Shown here one piece after another: positions 32,147-41,595 of a stretch of 64,000 nucleotides of DNA (position 1 is its first letter; each line of letters begins with the position of its first letter). The stretch comes from an uncultured Pseudomonadota bacterium (GTDB lineage: Bacteria; Pseudomonadota; Gammaproteobacteria; Burkholderiales; Burkholderiaceae_C). The position numbers were made by a program, and so were the translations under genes. The notes under the pieces were generated by a model. The model ran no database searches, had not been told where the DNA came from, and was given only the letters and a program-made list of their open reading frames with translations. The stretch spans positions 124,001-188,000 of the forward strand of contig CAMFIB010000001.1 of assembly GCA_945952465.1 (NCBI GenBank). The letters run 5' to 3'.

Positions 32147-35041
32147 TTATTGGCAGGCTTCGCAGGTCGGGTCGTCGATCGCGCAGAACTTGATGTCGGT
32201 TGCTGGCGTGTTGTCCATCTGCGCTTGCGCAGCGGCTGCCGCGGCATCGAGTGCCGAGCCACCGTTGCCGCTCGACACCGCGTTGAGGCGGCCCGATTGC
32301 ACGGTGGATTTCTCGGCGTGCGTCGCGCTCTGCGTGCGCAGGTAGTAGGTGGTCTTCAGGCCGCGCGTCCATGCGAGCTTGTAGGTGTCGTCGAGCTTCT
32401 TGCCCGAAGCGCCCGACATGTAGATGTTGAGGCTCTGCGCCTGGTCGATCCACTTCTGCCGACGCGAGGCCGCCTCGACCAGCCACAGCGGCTCGACCTC
32501 GAACGCGGTGGCGTACAGCGCCTTGACATCCTGCGGCACCCGGTCGATCGGGCGCAGCGAGCCGTCGAAGTGCTTCAGGTCCATCACCATCACGTCGTCC
32601 CACAGGCCCAGGCGTTTCAGGTCGCGCACCAGGTAGTGGTTGATCACGGTGAACTCGCCGGACAGGTTGGACTTGACCGACAGGTTGCCGAAGCAGGGCT
32701 CGATCGACGCGTCGACGCCGATGATGTTGGAGATGGTGGCGGTCGGCGCGATGGCGACGCAGTTGGAGTTGCGCATGCCGTCCTGAGCGATCTTGGCGCG
32801 CAGCGCGTCCCAGTCCAGCGTGGCGGAACGGTCGACATCGACGTAGCCGCCGCGTTGGCCGCTCAGCAGTTCCAGCGTGTCCAGCGGCAGGATGCCGCGG
32901 TCCCACAGCGAACCGCGGTAGCTGCTGTAGCGCCCGCGCTCGCGGGCCAGCTCGGTCGAGGCCCAGTAGGCGTGGTAGCAGATGGCTTCCATGGATTGGT
33001 CGGCGAACTGCACGGCCTCCTGCGAGGCGTAGGGGATGCGCAGCTCGTACAGTGCATCTTGAAAGCCCATCAGGCCCAGGCCCACCGGGCGGTGGCGCAT
33101 GTTGGAGTCGCGGGCTTTCTTGACCGCGTAATAGTTGATGTCGATCACGTTGTCGAGCATGCGCATGGCCGTGGAGATCGTCTTCTTGAGCTTCTCCTGG
33201 TCGACCTTGCCGTTTTTCAGGTGCTGCAACAGGTTCACGGAACCCAGGTTGCACACGGCGGTTTCGGTATCGCTGGTGTTCAGCGTGATCTCGGTGCACA
33301 GGTTGGACGAGTGAACCACACCGACGTGCTGCTGCGGCGAGCGCACGTTGCAGGCATCCTTGAAGGTGATCCAGGGATGGCCGGTCTCGAACAGCATCGA
33401 CAGCATCTTGCGCCACATGTCGGTGGCCTGGACCGTTTTGGCCGGCTTGATTTCGCCGCGCGCCGCCTTTTCTTCATAGGCGACGTAGGCCTTCTCGAAC
33501 TCGGCGCCGAACAGGTCGTGCAGGTCGGGCACGTTCGAGGGCGAGAACAGTGTCCAGGTGCCCTTTTCCATCACGCGGCGCATGAACAGGTCCGGAATCC
33601 AGTTCGCGGTGTTCATGTCGTGGGTGCGGCGGCGGTCGTCGCCCGTGTTCTTGCGCAGCTCCAGGAACTCCTCGATGTCGAGGTGCCAGGTCTCCAGGTA
33701 GGTGCAGACCGCGCCCTTGCGCTTGCCGCCCTGGTTCACCGCCACGGCGGTGTCGTTGACCACCTTGAGGAAGGGCACGACGCCCTGCGATTCACCGTTG
33801 GTGCCTTTGATGTGGCTGCCCAGCGCGCGCACGCGGGTCCAGTCGTTGCCGAGGCCGCCGGCGAACTTGGACAGCAGCGCGTTTTCCTTGATCGACTCAT
33901 AGATGCCGTCGAGGTCGTCCGGCACGGTGGTCAGGTAGCAGCTGGACAGCTGCGAGCGCAGCGTGCCGCTGTTGAACAGCGTGGGGGTGGACGACATGAA
34001 GTCGAACGACGACAGCACCTCGTAGAACTCGATCGCGCGGGCTTCGCGGTCGATTTCGTTCAGCGACAGGCCCATGGCGACGCGCATGAAGAAGGCCTGC
34101 GGCATTTCGATGCGGGTCTTTCGGACGTGCAGGAAGTAGCGGTCATACAGCGTCTGCAGGCCGAGGTAGTCGAATTTCAGGTCGCGGTCGGCCTTCAGCG
34201 CGGCGCCAAGGCGGGCCAGGTCGAACTGCAGCAGCTTCTCGTCGAGCAGTTCGGCGTCGACGCCCTTCTTGATGAACTGCGGGAAGTAGTCGGCGTAACG
34301 CTCGGCCATCGCCTCCTGCAGCGTTTCCTCGCCCAGCACCTCACGGCGCACCGTGTGCAGCAGCAAACGGGCGGTGGCGTAGGTGTAGTCGGGGTCTTTT
34401 TCGATCAGCGTGCGGGCCGCCAGGATGGAGGCCTTGTAGACCTCGTCCATCGGCACACCGTCGTACAGGTTGCGCATGGTCTCGGCCAGGATGGGCGCGG
34501 CGCTGACGTCGGCTCCCAGGCCGGCGCAGGCCGACTCGACCAGCTGCTTCAGATAGTCAAGGTCCAGCGCGATGCGCTGGCCGCGGTCGATCACGTGCAG
34601 CACCGGTGCGGCCGGGGTGGTGGCCGCACCCGCGCGGGCTCGTTCCTGCGAACGGCGTTCGCGGTACAGCACGTAGGCGCGGGCGATCTCGTGGTGACCG
34701 CCGCGCATCAGGCCGAGTTCGACCTGGTCCTGCACGTCCTCGATGTGGAAGGTGCCACCGCCCGGACGCGAACGCACCAGCGCGCGCGTCACCGCCTGCG
34801 TCAGGCCTTCCACCGTCTCGCGCACGCTGGCCGAGGCCGCACCGCCGGTGCCGTGCACCGCGAGAAAGGCCTTCATCATCGCGACCGCGATCTTGCTCGG
34901 TTCGAACGAAACGACGGAACCGTTGCGGCGGATGATCTGGTAGTTGGCGAGCATGCCGGCGGCTGCGGCATTGCTGCCGGCATGGGGTTCGGAAGTGGAA
35001 CGCGCAGGGGTCAATGGGGGGGTGGTCGGGGCAATCTGCAT
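32147..35041 (-). CDS. nrdA: Ribonucleotide reductase class I large subunit
   Basis: NrdA reduces ribonucleotides to deoxyribonucleotides. The protein has 964 residues, longer than E. coli NrdA (761). An ATP-cone domain near the N-terminus (IIRRNGSVVSFEPSKIAVAM near residues 37-56) gives allosteric overall-activity control. The catalytic cysteine block is NTSDTETAVCNLGSVNL near 588-604, and the C-terminal redox pair is in PTCEACQ. AGGAGAGG precedes the ATG. It is transcribed toward nrdB from a promoter region bearing two NrdR boxes. Confidence 0.96.
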   Translation of the reverse strand: MQIAPTTPPLTPARSTSEPHAGSNAAAAGMLANYQIIRRNGSVVSFEPSKIAVAMMKAFLAVHGTGGAASASVRETVEGLTQAVTRALVRSRPGGGTFHIEDVQDQVELGLMRGGHHEIARAYVLYRERRSQERARAGAATTPAAPVLHVIDRGQRIALDLDYLKQLVESACAGLGADVSAAPILAETMRNLYDGVPMDEVYKASILAARTLIEKDPDYTYATARLLLHTVRREVLGEETLQEAMAERYADYFPQFIKKGVDAELLDEKLLQFDLARLGAALKADRDLKFDYLGLQTLYDRYFLHVRKTRIEMPQAFFMRVAMGLSLNEIDREARAIEFYEVLSSFDFMSSTPTLFNSGTLRSQLSSCYLTTVPDDLDGIYESIKENALLSKFAGGLGNDWTRVRALGSHIKGTNGESQGVVPFLKVVNDTAVAVNQGGKRKGAVCTYLETWHLDIEEFLELRKNTGDDRRRTHDMNTANWIPDLFMRRVMEKGTWTLFSPSNVPDLHDLFGAEFEKAYVAYEEKAARGEIKPAKTVQATDMWRKMLSMLFETGHPWITFKDACNVRSPQQHVGVVHSSNLCTEITLNTSDTETAVCNLGSVNLLQHLKNGKVDQEKLKKTISTAMRMLDNVIDINYYAVKKARDSNMRHRPVGLGLMGFQDALYELRIPYASQEAVQFADQSMEAICYHAYWASTELARERGRYSSYRGSLWDRGILPLDTLELLSGQRGGYVDVDRSATLDWDALRAKIAQDGMRNSNCVAIAPTATISNIIGVDASIEPCFGNLSVKSNLSGEFTVINHYLVRDLKRLGLWDDVMVMDLKHFDGSLRPIDRVPQDVKALYATAFEVEPLWLVEAASRRQKWIDQAQSLNIYMSGASGKKLDDTYKLAWTRGLKTTYYLRTQSATHAEKSTVQSGRLNAVSSGNGGSALDAAAAAAQAQMDNTPATDIKFCAIDDPTCEACQ

Positions 35042-35123
35042 GGTTTCCTCTCCTGATGGTTCTGATGGGCCGCGCGAAGGTGTTTCTCAGGGGCCGGATC
35101 GATTGGCTGCGACCGGCGCCCAA

Positions 35124-35139
35124 ACACTATATATGGGGT
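35124..35139 (-). promoter_or_regulatory. NrdR box 1
   Basis: ACACTATATATGGGGT closely matches the NrdR consensus acaCwATATATwGtgt. It is 83 bases before nrdA and paired with a second box. Confidence 0.8.
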
Positions 35140-35155
35140 CGCGGTGCGATACAAG

Positions 35156-35171
35156 CCACTAGCAGTAGTGT
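35156..35171 (-). promoter_or_regulatory. NrdR box 2
   Basis: CCACTAGCAGTAGTGT is a CACTA-GCAG-TAGTG palindrome that starts 32 bases from box 1, three helical turns away, the spacing typical of paired NrdR boxes. This predicts ATP/dATP-dependent repression of nrdAB. Confidence 0.8.
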
Positions 35172-35256
35172 ATCCGCCGCAGATGGTTTTCGCAGGAGAA
35201 AGCACCGAAAACCATGGCCCCGAACGGTAAAAATTTGCACCGGTGGGGTGCGCCAA

Positions 35257-35865
35257 TCAGTCTCGCGGCGCGGGTCGCTGGGGAAAACACCGATCGGGCC
35301 AACCCAGCATGCGCTGGGTCAATGCCCAGTCGAATCCTGGGCCTGGGTCGTGCTTGCGGCCCGGCGCCACATGCTCGTGCCCCGTTGCCTGCGTGATGGG
35401 GTAGCGTTGGGCCAAGACCGCCATGAGGCCCGCCAGAGTTTCGTACTGAGAATCTTCGAAGGCCCCGCCCTCCAGCCCTTCGAGTTCGATGCCAATCGAG
35501 TAGTCGTTGCAGTTGTCGCGGCCATTGAAGCTCGAGCGGCCGGCATGCCAGGCGCGGTCGTCGCAGCCGACGAATTGCCACAGCTCACCGCGCCGTTCGA
35601 TGAAAAAGTGCGACGACACCTCCAGCCCGCGGATTGCCTGGAAGTAGGGGTGGGCGTTCCAGTCCAGTGAATTGGTGAACAGCGCCTGCACATGGCCGCC
35701 ACCGAACTCACCGGGCGGCAGGCTGATCGAGTGGATGATGACCAGATCGACCAGAGCACCCACCGGGCGAGGGCCGCGATTGGGTGATGGCAGCTTGCGG
35801 GCGTGGGTATACCAGCCGTCGCGCCACAGCGGATCTGCGGGTTCGAATTCAGGCGGCGGCGTCAT
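35257..35865 (-). CDS. ampD: 1,6-anhydro-MurNAc-L-alanine amidase AmpD
   Basis: AmpD removes peptides from anhydromuropeptides in the cytoplasm during cell-wall recycling, and so tunes beta-lactamase regulation where ampR is present. The protein has about 202 residues. Zinc ligands are H in IIHSISLP, H in RAWHAGRSSFNGRDN and the final D in KHDPGPGFDW, all in the amidase_2 fold. The ATG at 35865 is one of two close options (35883 is the other); both overlap the end of pilR. Mpl, another recycling enzyme, is elsewhere in the window. Confidence 0.93.
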   Translation of the reverse strand: MTPPPEFEPADPLWRDGWYTHARKLPSPNRGPRPVGALVDLVIIHSISLPPGEFGGGHVQALFTNSLDWNAHPYFQAIRGLEVSSHFFIERRGELWQFVGCDDRAWHAGRSSFNGRDNCNDYSIGIELEGLEGGAFEDSQYETLAGLMAVLAQRYPITQATGHEHVAPGRKHDPGPGFDWALTQRMLGWPDRCFPQRPAPRD

Positions 35866-37339
35866 CGGGGCCATCCTCGCCATGGGGCATGGCGATCTGC
35901 AGCCGGGCGATGCGGTAGCGCATCTGGCGCAAGCTCAGCCCCAATCGCGTTGCCGCGGCCGTTCGATTGAACTGGCAGTCTTCCAGCGCCTGCACGAGGA
36001 TGGCGCGCTCATGGGCGTCGAGGTGGGCCTGAAGGTCGCATGGCAACGCTTCGAGGGCGGGCGGGCCGCCGTCTGGTTCGCTGCCGGTTGATTGCTCCGC
36101 CGCCACATCGGGGCTCGGTAGATCGAGGTTCAGGCCGTTCTCGTCGGCCAGGGCAACGGCGCGGTGGAGCAGATTTTCGAGCTCACGGACGTTGCCGATG
36201 AACTCGTACTGGGCGAGCCGCTGCAGCAAGGCTTCATCGGGCTGCGATGCAGGTGCGCCGGACTCCTTGGCGATTTTATGCAGGAGGGCCTTGCACAGTG
36301 CCGGAACGTCTTCCCGCCGGTCACGCAGCGCCGGCAGAGAGATGTCGATGACGTTGAGCCGGTAGTACAAGTCCTGGCGGAAGCGGCCGGCCTGCACCTC
36401 CGCCACCAGGTCTTTGTGGGTCGCGCTGACGATGCGCACATCTACGGCATCTTCATGTGTTTGCCCAACGGCCCGCACGCTGCGCTCCTGGATGGCGCGC
36501 AGCAACTTGGCCTGCATCGCCAGCGGCAGGTCACCCACTTCATCAAGGAACAGGGTGCCGTTGCGGGCAGCCTGGAAATAGCCTTCGCGGTCTTGTACCG
36601 AACCGGTGTAGGCGCCACGCCGCGCACCAAAGAATTCAGCCTCGAGAAGCGCCCCGGGAATCGCACTGCAATTCACCGCAACGAAAGGCCCGGCATGGCG
36701 GTGGCTGCAGGCATGAATGGCGCGTGCGACGAGTTCCTTTCCGGTGCCGGACTCGCCTGTGATCAACACCGGAGCCATGCTGCCGGCCACTTTGGCGACG
36801 CGGACCTTCACAGACCGCATGGCTGCGGATTCACCCACCAGGCGCTCCAGCGCGTCATGACCCATTGCGGCCGCTGTGTGTGCAGGAGGCGTGGTGCTTT
36901 CAGATGTCTTGTGCGTCCCTGTGCTGCGGCGGCCATTGATCGGACGCGCCGGCCGTGCAGCCTGTTCCACGGCGGAAGCCACCACGCTGCGGAACTGCTT
37001 CAGATCGACCGGCTTGGTGAGGTAGTCGAATGCGCCCGCCTTCAGGGCCTCCACCGCGTTCTCTGCAGATCCATACGCCGTGATCATCACGCAGCGCTCC
37101 GGCCGGTTCTCAAGTGCCAGAGCGCGCAGCACGTCGAGCCCGCTGCCGTCCGGCAGGCGCATGTCGGTGATCACCGCATCGAAGCGGCCGCCGTCGAGCA
37201 GGCGGCGCGCGCTGGCGACGGTTTCTGCCGCTTCCACGCCATAGCCTTCGCGCAGAAGCGTCATTTCATACAACGTGCGCAGATCCGGTTCGTCGTCGAT
37301 GACGAGGACACGTGGGCCGGCTGGGTGGGTGTTGGGCAT
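35849..37339 (-). CDS. pilR: Two-component response regulator PilR (NtrC type)
   Basis: PilR activates sigma-54-dependent type IV pilin transcription. The protein has 496 residues. The receiver domain carries DDEPD near residue 16 and the phosphoacceptor in VITDMRLPDGSG near 60. The AAA+ core has GESGTGKE near 205 and the sigma-54-contact loop as GARRGAYTGS, where the usual GAFTGA is varied (Y and final S). The C-terminal Fis-type helix-turn-helix is NRTAAATRLGLSLRQMRYRIARL near 455. Partner PilS lies immediately upstream. Confidence 0.93.
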   Translation of the reverse strand: MPNTHPAGPRVLVIDDEPDLRTLYEMTLLREGYGVEAAETVASARRLLDGGRFDAVITDMRLPDGSGLDVLRALALENRPERCVMITAYGSAENAVEALKAGAFDYLTKPVDLKQFRSVVASAVEQAARPARPINGRRSTGTHKTSESTTPPAHTAAAMGHDALERLVGESAAMRSVKVRVAKVAGSMAPVLITGESGTGKELVARAIHACSHRHAGPFVAVNCSAIPGALLEAEFFGARRGAYTGSVQDREGYFQAARNGTLFLDEVGDLPLAMQAKLLRAIQERSVRAVGQTHEDAVDVRIVSATHKDLVAEVQAGRFRQDLYYRLNVIDISLPALRDRREDVPALCKALLHKIAKESGAPASQPDEALLQRLAQYEFIGNVRELENLLHRAVALADENGLNLDLPSPDVAAEQSTGSEPDGGPPALEALPCDLQAHLDAHERAILVQALEDCQFNRTAAATRLGLSLRQMRYRIARLQIAMPHGEDGPDDAAA

Positions 37340-37341
37340 GC

Positions 37342-39024
37342 TCAGAGTGGGTTGCGGCCGGCCTTCGAGGCCTCTGCCGTGCCGCAGCGCAGCGTCACAT
37401 GGAAGTCATTGCCGTCGCGCCCGCGGTGGAGTCTGCGCCGGTAGGCGATGGTGGCGCCATGCTGTTCGCACAATTCCCGGCAAATATACAGGCCCAAGCC
37501 GGTCGATCGGCTCTCGCTGGAGAAAAAGGGTTCGAACAGGTGGCGCTGCACGGTCGCCTCCACCGGAGGCGCATCGCTCCACACGGACAGAATCACCTGC
37601 TCCGGTGCCGACATTTCTGTCGATACCACGATGGCGTCGCGCTGCGGGGCGGTGTAGCGCAGGGCGTTGTCCAGCAGGTTGACGAGCACGCGCCGCAGGT
37701 GGTCGGGGTTAAAGGCGACGCGGGCGTTGGCCGCTTCCAGCTGCAGGCACAGGCGTTCGCCAGCCCGTGCATGGTTGGACCAATCAGCGCAGGCCGCGCC
37801 CACCGACTGATCGAGCGACAACCGGGGCGGCGCCGGATCGGGGCGCTGGAGGCGCGCGACGTTGAGCACGTCTTCGACGATCTGGTCGAGGCGCTCCGCG
37901 TTCTGGCGGATCATTCGAGTCAGCTGGCGATGTTCGTCCGAAACCAGTTCTTCATCCAGCAAGGCATTGGCCTGCGAAATGGCCGCGAGCGGGTTGCGGA
38001 TCTCATGCGCCACGGCGGTCGACATGCGGCCCATCGCCGCCAGTTTTTCGTTGCGCACCCGCGCCTCCAACTCGCGCAGATCCTCCAGGAACATCACGCA
38101 CAGGCCGTCGTCGGTTTGGCCCTGGGGCGCCATCGCCGCCAGGCGGGTCCGCACGCGAAGAGACTGCTCACCGTCGGCTCGGCCGCCAAGCCAGACGTCT
38201 TCCGTGAGGGAATTCTGTTCCTTCAGCGTGCGGGCCGCCAGTGCGGCCAGCGGTCCCCACGGACCTGCCGTGAGCAGCAGCGGCAGCTCCAGTTTCTCTG
38301 CCCGGGGGCCGCCGGGAGCCAGCAGCTCCCGCGCCGCCGGATTGGCCGCGTGAACCACCGCCTTGGCGTCGATCACGAGGACACCTTCCGCCAGGTTGTC
38401 GATAACCAGTTCGTTGACGCGCACCTGGGTCTGCGCGAACCGGCGGTGGCTGCGGGCGGTGCTTTCCTCGCGCAGCAACCGCGCCGACATCTGGCTGGCG
38501 AGAAACGCCTCGACCATGAGGCCCGAGCCAATGAGGCCGGCCTGCAGGTACAGCGCTTCCCTGTCCACGCCGGTGAAAGGGGGCATTGGCCAGGTGGCTT
38601 CGGCCAGCAGGAACAGCGTGACGGCGCCAGCCGCCGTTGCACCGATACCCTGCGAACCCAGAACCGCGCCAAGCAACACCGGCAGTGCGAACAGCGCGGT
38701 GTAGTTGATGCCAGCCGACTGGATGAATTGCAGCGTGGCATAAACGACCACGTCCAGGCAGATCGTGAACAGCCACTGGGTCTGCAGGACGCGGCCGGGT
38801 TCCGGGGCCACGGCGACCAGCCGCGCAGAGAAACAGCTCAGGAAGTAGGCCGCGCACAGGGTGATGACCCAGACACCGCCGACCGGCACCAGCCAATAGA
38901 TGTAGACGTGCAGCAGCACCAGCACCAGCGCGATCATCAGGCGCGCCGTCATGAAGCCGTGCCACAGGCGGCCGAACGCCGATTCGTCGCCGCCAACGGT
39001 GGAAACAAAAGAGGGCGTGTCCAT
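37342..39024 (-). CDS. pilS: Two-component sensor histidine kinase PilS
   Basis: PilS is the membrane sensor that phosphorylates PilR. The protein has about 560 residues with six N-terminal transmembrane helices (residues about 22-185), a PAS-like region (NLAEGVLVIDAKAVV), the H-box AVAHEIRNPLAA (His near 348), the N-box NLLDNALRYTAP near 470, and the G-box STGLGLYICRELCE near 528. The ATG at 39024 is preferred to an in-frame GTG at 39045. It forms a two-gene unit with pilR. Confidence 0.93.
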   Translation of the reverse strand: MDTPSFVSTVGGDESAFGRLWHGFMTARLMIALVLVLLHVYIYWLVPVGGVWVITLCAAYFLSCFSARLVAVAPEPGRVLQTQWLFTICLDVVVYATLQFIQSAGINYTALFALPVLLGAVLGSQGIGATAAGAVTLFLLAEATWPMPPFTGVDREALYLQAGLIGSGLMVEAFLASQMSARLLREESTARSHRRFAQTQVRVNELVIDNLAEGVLVIDAKAVVHAANPAARELLAPGGPRAEKLELPLLLTAGPWGPLAALAARTLKEQNSLTEDVWLGGRADGEQSLRVRTRLAAMAPQGQTDDGLCVMFLEDLRELEARVRNEKLAAMGRMSTAVAHEIRNPLAAISQANALLDEELVSDEHRQLTRMIRQNAERLDQIVEDVLNVARLQRPDPAPPRLSLDQSVGAACADWSNHARAGERLCLQLEAANARVAFNPDHLRRVLVNLLDNALRYTAPQRDAIVVSTEMSAPEQVILSVWSDAPPVEATVQRHLFEPFFSSESRSTGLGLYICRELCEQHGATIAYRRRLHRGRDGNDFHVTLRCGTAEASKAGRNPL

Positions 39025-39053
39025 CGCGAGCGGGCCGACAGTCACGGAGACGT

Positions 39054-39293
39054 TCAGCCTTCGGCCTGCCGCCGGTGATCGGTGCTGCAGTAACGTGCCC
39101 GCTGGCCCGCCACCGATTCGTTGGCGGGCAGATGCAGGCCGCAGATCGGGCAGGCGACGATTTCCAGCAGGGCCGGTGCGGGTGCTTCCGCAGGCCGATG
39201 GGTTTCCGCGCGATCCGCAGCGTCTTCGGCGCGGCGGTTGCGCCAGAGCCAGAAGCCGATCACCACGACCAGCAGCACGACGAGGTACTTCAT
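39054..39293 (-). CDS. PP0621-type small zinc-ribbon-like membrane protein
   Basis: A 79-residue protein with an N-terminal transmembrane segment (YLVVLLVVVIGFWLW, residues 3-17) and a C-terminal cysteine-containing cluster: CPIC near residues 48-51 and C69 followed by DH. These suggest a metal-binding tip. The frame is the tail of a longer shadow, and the ATG at 39293 is inferred from the membrane helix and from its 4-base overlap (ATGA) with the CcsA-like gene. Function unknown. Confidence 0.85.
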   Translation of the reverse strand: MKYLVVLLVVVIGFWLWRNRRAEDAADRAETHRPAEAPAPALLEIVACPICGLHLPANESVAGQRARYCSTDHRRQAEG

Positions 39294-40096
39294 ACGCTGC
39301 GGCCCAAGACCACCTCCAGCACGAACCGCGAACCTACATAAGCCAGCAGCAACAGGACGCTGCCGACATACAGCACGCGCACGGCGGTGCGGCCCCGCCA
39401 GCCAAAGCGGGCTCGGCCGACCAGCAGCACGGCGAAAGCGATCCAGGAGAGCACAGAAAAAATGGTCTTGTGGTCCCAATGCCAGACGCGGCCCTGACCG
39501 TACAGCGACTCGGTGAAGAAGAAGCCGGCCAGCAAGGTGGCGGTCAGCAGCACGAAGCCGGCGCCAACGAACCGGAAGGTCAGCCGTTCCAGCGTCAGCA
39601 GCGGCATGCCGGCATCGCCATCGGGTGTGGCCAGCCGCATGGACTTCTCGGCCCGCTGCATCAACCAGGCGTGGACAACGGCGGCGGCGAAAAGGCCGTA
39701 CGACGCGATGCCGAGCAGCCAATGCAGTGGCAGCCAGGTGGAGCGGCTTTCGTGCAATGCGGCGCCTGGGAACAGCGCGGCCAGCAGCACCGCCAGCGCA
39801 CCGAGCGCCGCGAGGCTCCAGCGGGCGCGCAACTGGGGAAATACATGTTGTTCGACGCCGTACCCGGCAACCACCAGCCAGACGGTACCCGACAGGGCCG
39901 GTGCAAAACCGAAGCGTTGCGGCGGGCCCGCGAGGCCGGCGGCCAGCGCCAGGCCGTGAAATATCCAGGCCACCAGCAGCAGACCGCGTGCCGCTGCCGG
40001 CTGGGCACGACCGCCCGCGACGGCCGCCACCGCGTAGGCGAACGCGGCAGCGCCCGCCAGCGCCCAGCCCCACACGGGTGCGACAGATAAAATCAT
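39290..40096 (-). CDS. CcsA/YpjD-like cytochrome c assembly-family membrane protein
   Basis: A 268-residue integral membrane protein with about eight helices. The conserved WHWDHKTIFSVLSW block near residues 201-214 is the haem-handling motif of the CcsA/YpjD family. Such a gene next to ffh is a standing arrangement in beta- and gammaproteobacteria (YpjD). The ATG at 40096 is preferred over an in-frame GTG at 40102. A TAAACT box lies 6 bases upstream. It is divergent from ffh. Confidence 0.88.
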   Translation of the reverse strand: MILSVAPVWGWALAGAAAFAYAVAAVAGGRAQPAAARGLLLVAWIFHGLALAAGLAGPPQRFGFAPALSGTVWLVVAGYGVEQHVFPQLRARWSLAALGALAVLLAALFPGAALHESRSTWLPLHWLLGIASYGLFAAAVVHAWLMQRAEKSMRLATPDGDAGMPLLTLERLTFRFVGAGFVLLTATLLAGFFFTESLYGQGRVWHWDHKTIFSVLSWIAFAVLLVGRARFGWRGRTAVRVLYVGSVLLLLAYVGSRFVLEVVLGRSV

Positions 40097-40102
40097 GGCC
40101 AC

Positions 40103-40108
40103 AGTTTA
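40103..40108 (-). promoter_or_regulatory. -10 box before the CcsA-like gene
   Basis: On the minus strand TAAACT is followed after 6 bases (GTGGCC) by the ATG. Confidence 0.35.
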
Positions 40109-40145
40109 GCTTTTCGCTCCCCTCGCGCCGGAGCCGTTCGTGCCC

Positions 40146-41513
40146 ATGGCCTCAGCCCTCACCGACAAACTTTCGCGCCTCGTCAAGGAGATGCGCGGCC
40201 AGGCCCGCATCACCGAGGCCAACGTGCAGGACATGCTGCGCGAGGTCCGCATGGCGCTGCTGGAAGCCGACGTCGCGCTGCCGGTGGTGCGCGACTTCAT
40301 CGCCCGCGTCAAGGACAAGGCGCTCGGACAGGACGTGTTGGGCTCGCTGACGCCCGGCCAGGCGCTGGTCGGCATCGTCAACAAGGAACTTGCCGCGACC
40401 ATGGGCGAGGGCGTGGCCGACATCAACCTCGCCACGCAGCCGCCGGCGGTCATTCTCATGGCCGGTCTGCAGGGCGCCGGCAAGACCACCACCACCGCCA
40501 AGCTGGCCAAACACCTGATCGAGCGGCGCAAGAAGAAGGTGCTGACGGTGTCGGGCGACGTCTACCGGCCGGCCGCGATCGAGCAGCTGAAGACGGTGAC
40601 CAGGCAGGCCGGTGCCGAGTGGTTCCCCAGCACGCCCGACCAGAAGCCGGTCGACATCGCGCGGGCCGCGCTCGACCATGCCCGCAAGCACTACTTCGAC
40701 GTGCTGCTGGTCGACACCGCCGGCCGCCTGGGCATCGACGAAGCGCTGATGCAGGAGATCCGCGAGCTGCACGCCGCGGTGACGCCGGTCGAGACGCTGT
40801 TTGTCGTCGACGCGATGCAGGGCCAGGACGCGATCAACACCGCCAAGGCTTTCCGCGACGCGTTGCCGCTGACCGGCATCGTGTTGACCAAGACCGATGG
40901 CGATTCACGCGGCGGCGCGGCGCTGTCGGTGCGCCAGGTGGCGGGTGCGCCGATCAAGTTCGCTGGTGTGTCGGAGAAGATCGACGGCCTGGAGGTGTTC
41001 GACGCCGAACGCCACGCTGGCCGCATCCTGGGCATGGGCGACATCGTCGCGCTGGTCGAGCAGGTGGCGCAGGGCGTGGACCTGCAGGCTGCGCAGAAGC
41101 TGGCCGCCAAGGTGAAGAGCGGTGCGGGTTTCGACCTCAACGACTTCTTGTCGCAGCTGCAGCAGATGAAAAAGATGGGCGGCCTGTCCAGCTTGATGGA
41201 CAAGCTGCCGGCTCAGCTTGCCGCCAAGACCGGCCAGGTCGACATGGACCGCGCCGAGAAGGACGTGCGGCGCAAGGAGGGCATCATCTGCAGCATGACC
41301 GCTCTGGAGCGCCGCAAGCCCGAGCTGATCAAGGCCACGCGCAAGCGCCGCATTGCCGCCGGCGCCGGCGTGCAGGTGCAGGACGTGAACCGCCTGCTCA
41401 ATGAATTCGAGCAGATGCAGGGCATGATGAAGAAGATGAAGGGCGGCGGCCTGATGAAGATGATGAAGCGCATGGGCGGCATGAAAGGCGGCATGCCCGG
41501 CATGCCGTTCTGA
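40146..41513 (+). CDS. ffh: Signal recognition particle protein Ffh
   Basis: Ffh binds signal sequences and 4.5S RNA and targets membrane proteins to SecYEG. The protein has 455 residues. The NG GTPase has GLQGAGKTTTTAKL near residues 106-119, DTAGRLG near 189, and TKTDGDSRGGA near 247. The M domain is methionine-rich at the C-terminus (MQGMMKKMKGGGLMKMMKRM), its usual RNA/signal-binding end. ATG at 40146 is preferred over an in-frame GTG at 40140. Confidence 0.98.
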   Translation: MASALTDKLSRLVKEMRGQARITEANVQDMLREVRMALLEADVALPVVRDFIARVKDKALGQDVLGSLTPGQALVGIVNKELAATMGEGVADINLATQPPAVILMAGLQGAGKTTTTAKLAKHLIERRKKKVLTVSGDVYRPAAIEQLKTVTRQAGAEWFPSTPDQKPVDIARAALDHARKHYFDVLLVDTAGRLGIDEALMQEIRELHAAVTPVETLFVVDAMQGQDAINTAKAFRDALPLTGIVLTKTDGDSRGGAALSVRQVAGAPIKFAGVSEKIDGLEVFDAERHAGRILGMGDIVALVEQVAQGVDLQAAQKLAAKVKSGAGFDLNDFLSQLQQMKKMGGLSSLMDKLPAQLAAKTGQVDMDRAEKDVRRKEGIICSMTALERRKPELIKATRKRRIAAGAGVQVQDVNRLLNEFEQMQGMMKKMKGGGLMKMMKRMGGMKGGMPGMPF

Positions 41514-41581
41514 TTGCCTCACGGGCGCGCGGGCGCCCATTCCAGAACGGCGCAACGTCAAATGACACGTGCGCCATCGTG

Positions 41582-41587
41582 CAGAAT
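41582..41587 (+). promoter_or_regulatory. -10 box before the FNR-like regulator gene
   Basis: CAGAAT is 8 bases before the ATG at 41596, with no ribosome binding site between. Confidence 0.35.
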
Positions 41588-41595
41588 GGCGCGTC

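Noticed and set aside
32099-35056. A 985-codon open frame opposite nrdA
   Set aside because: It mirrors the codon pattern of nrdA and lacks any known motif or a ribosome binding site.
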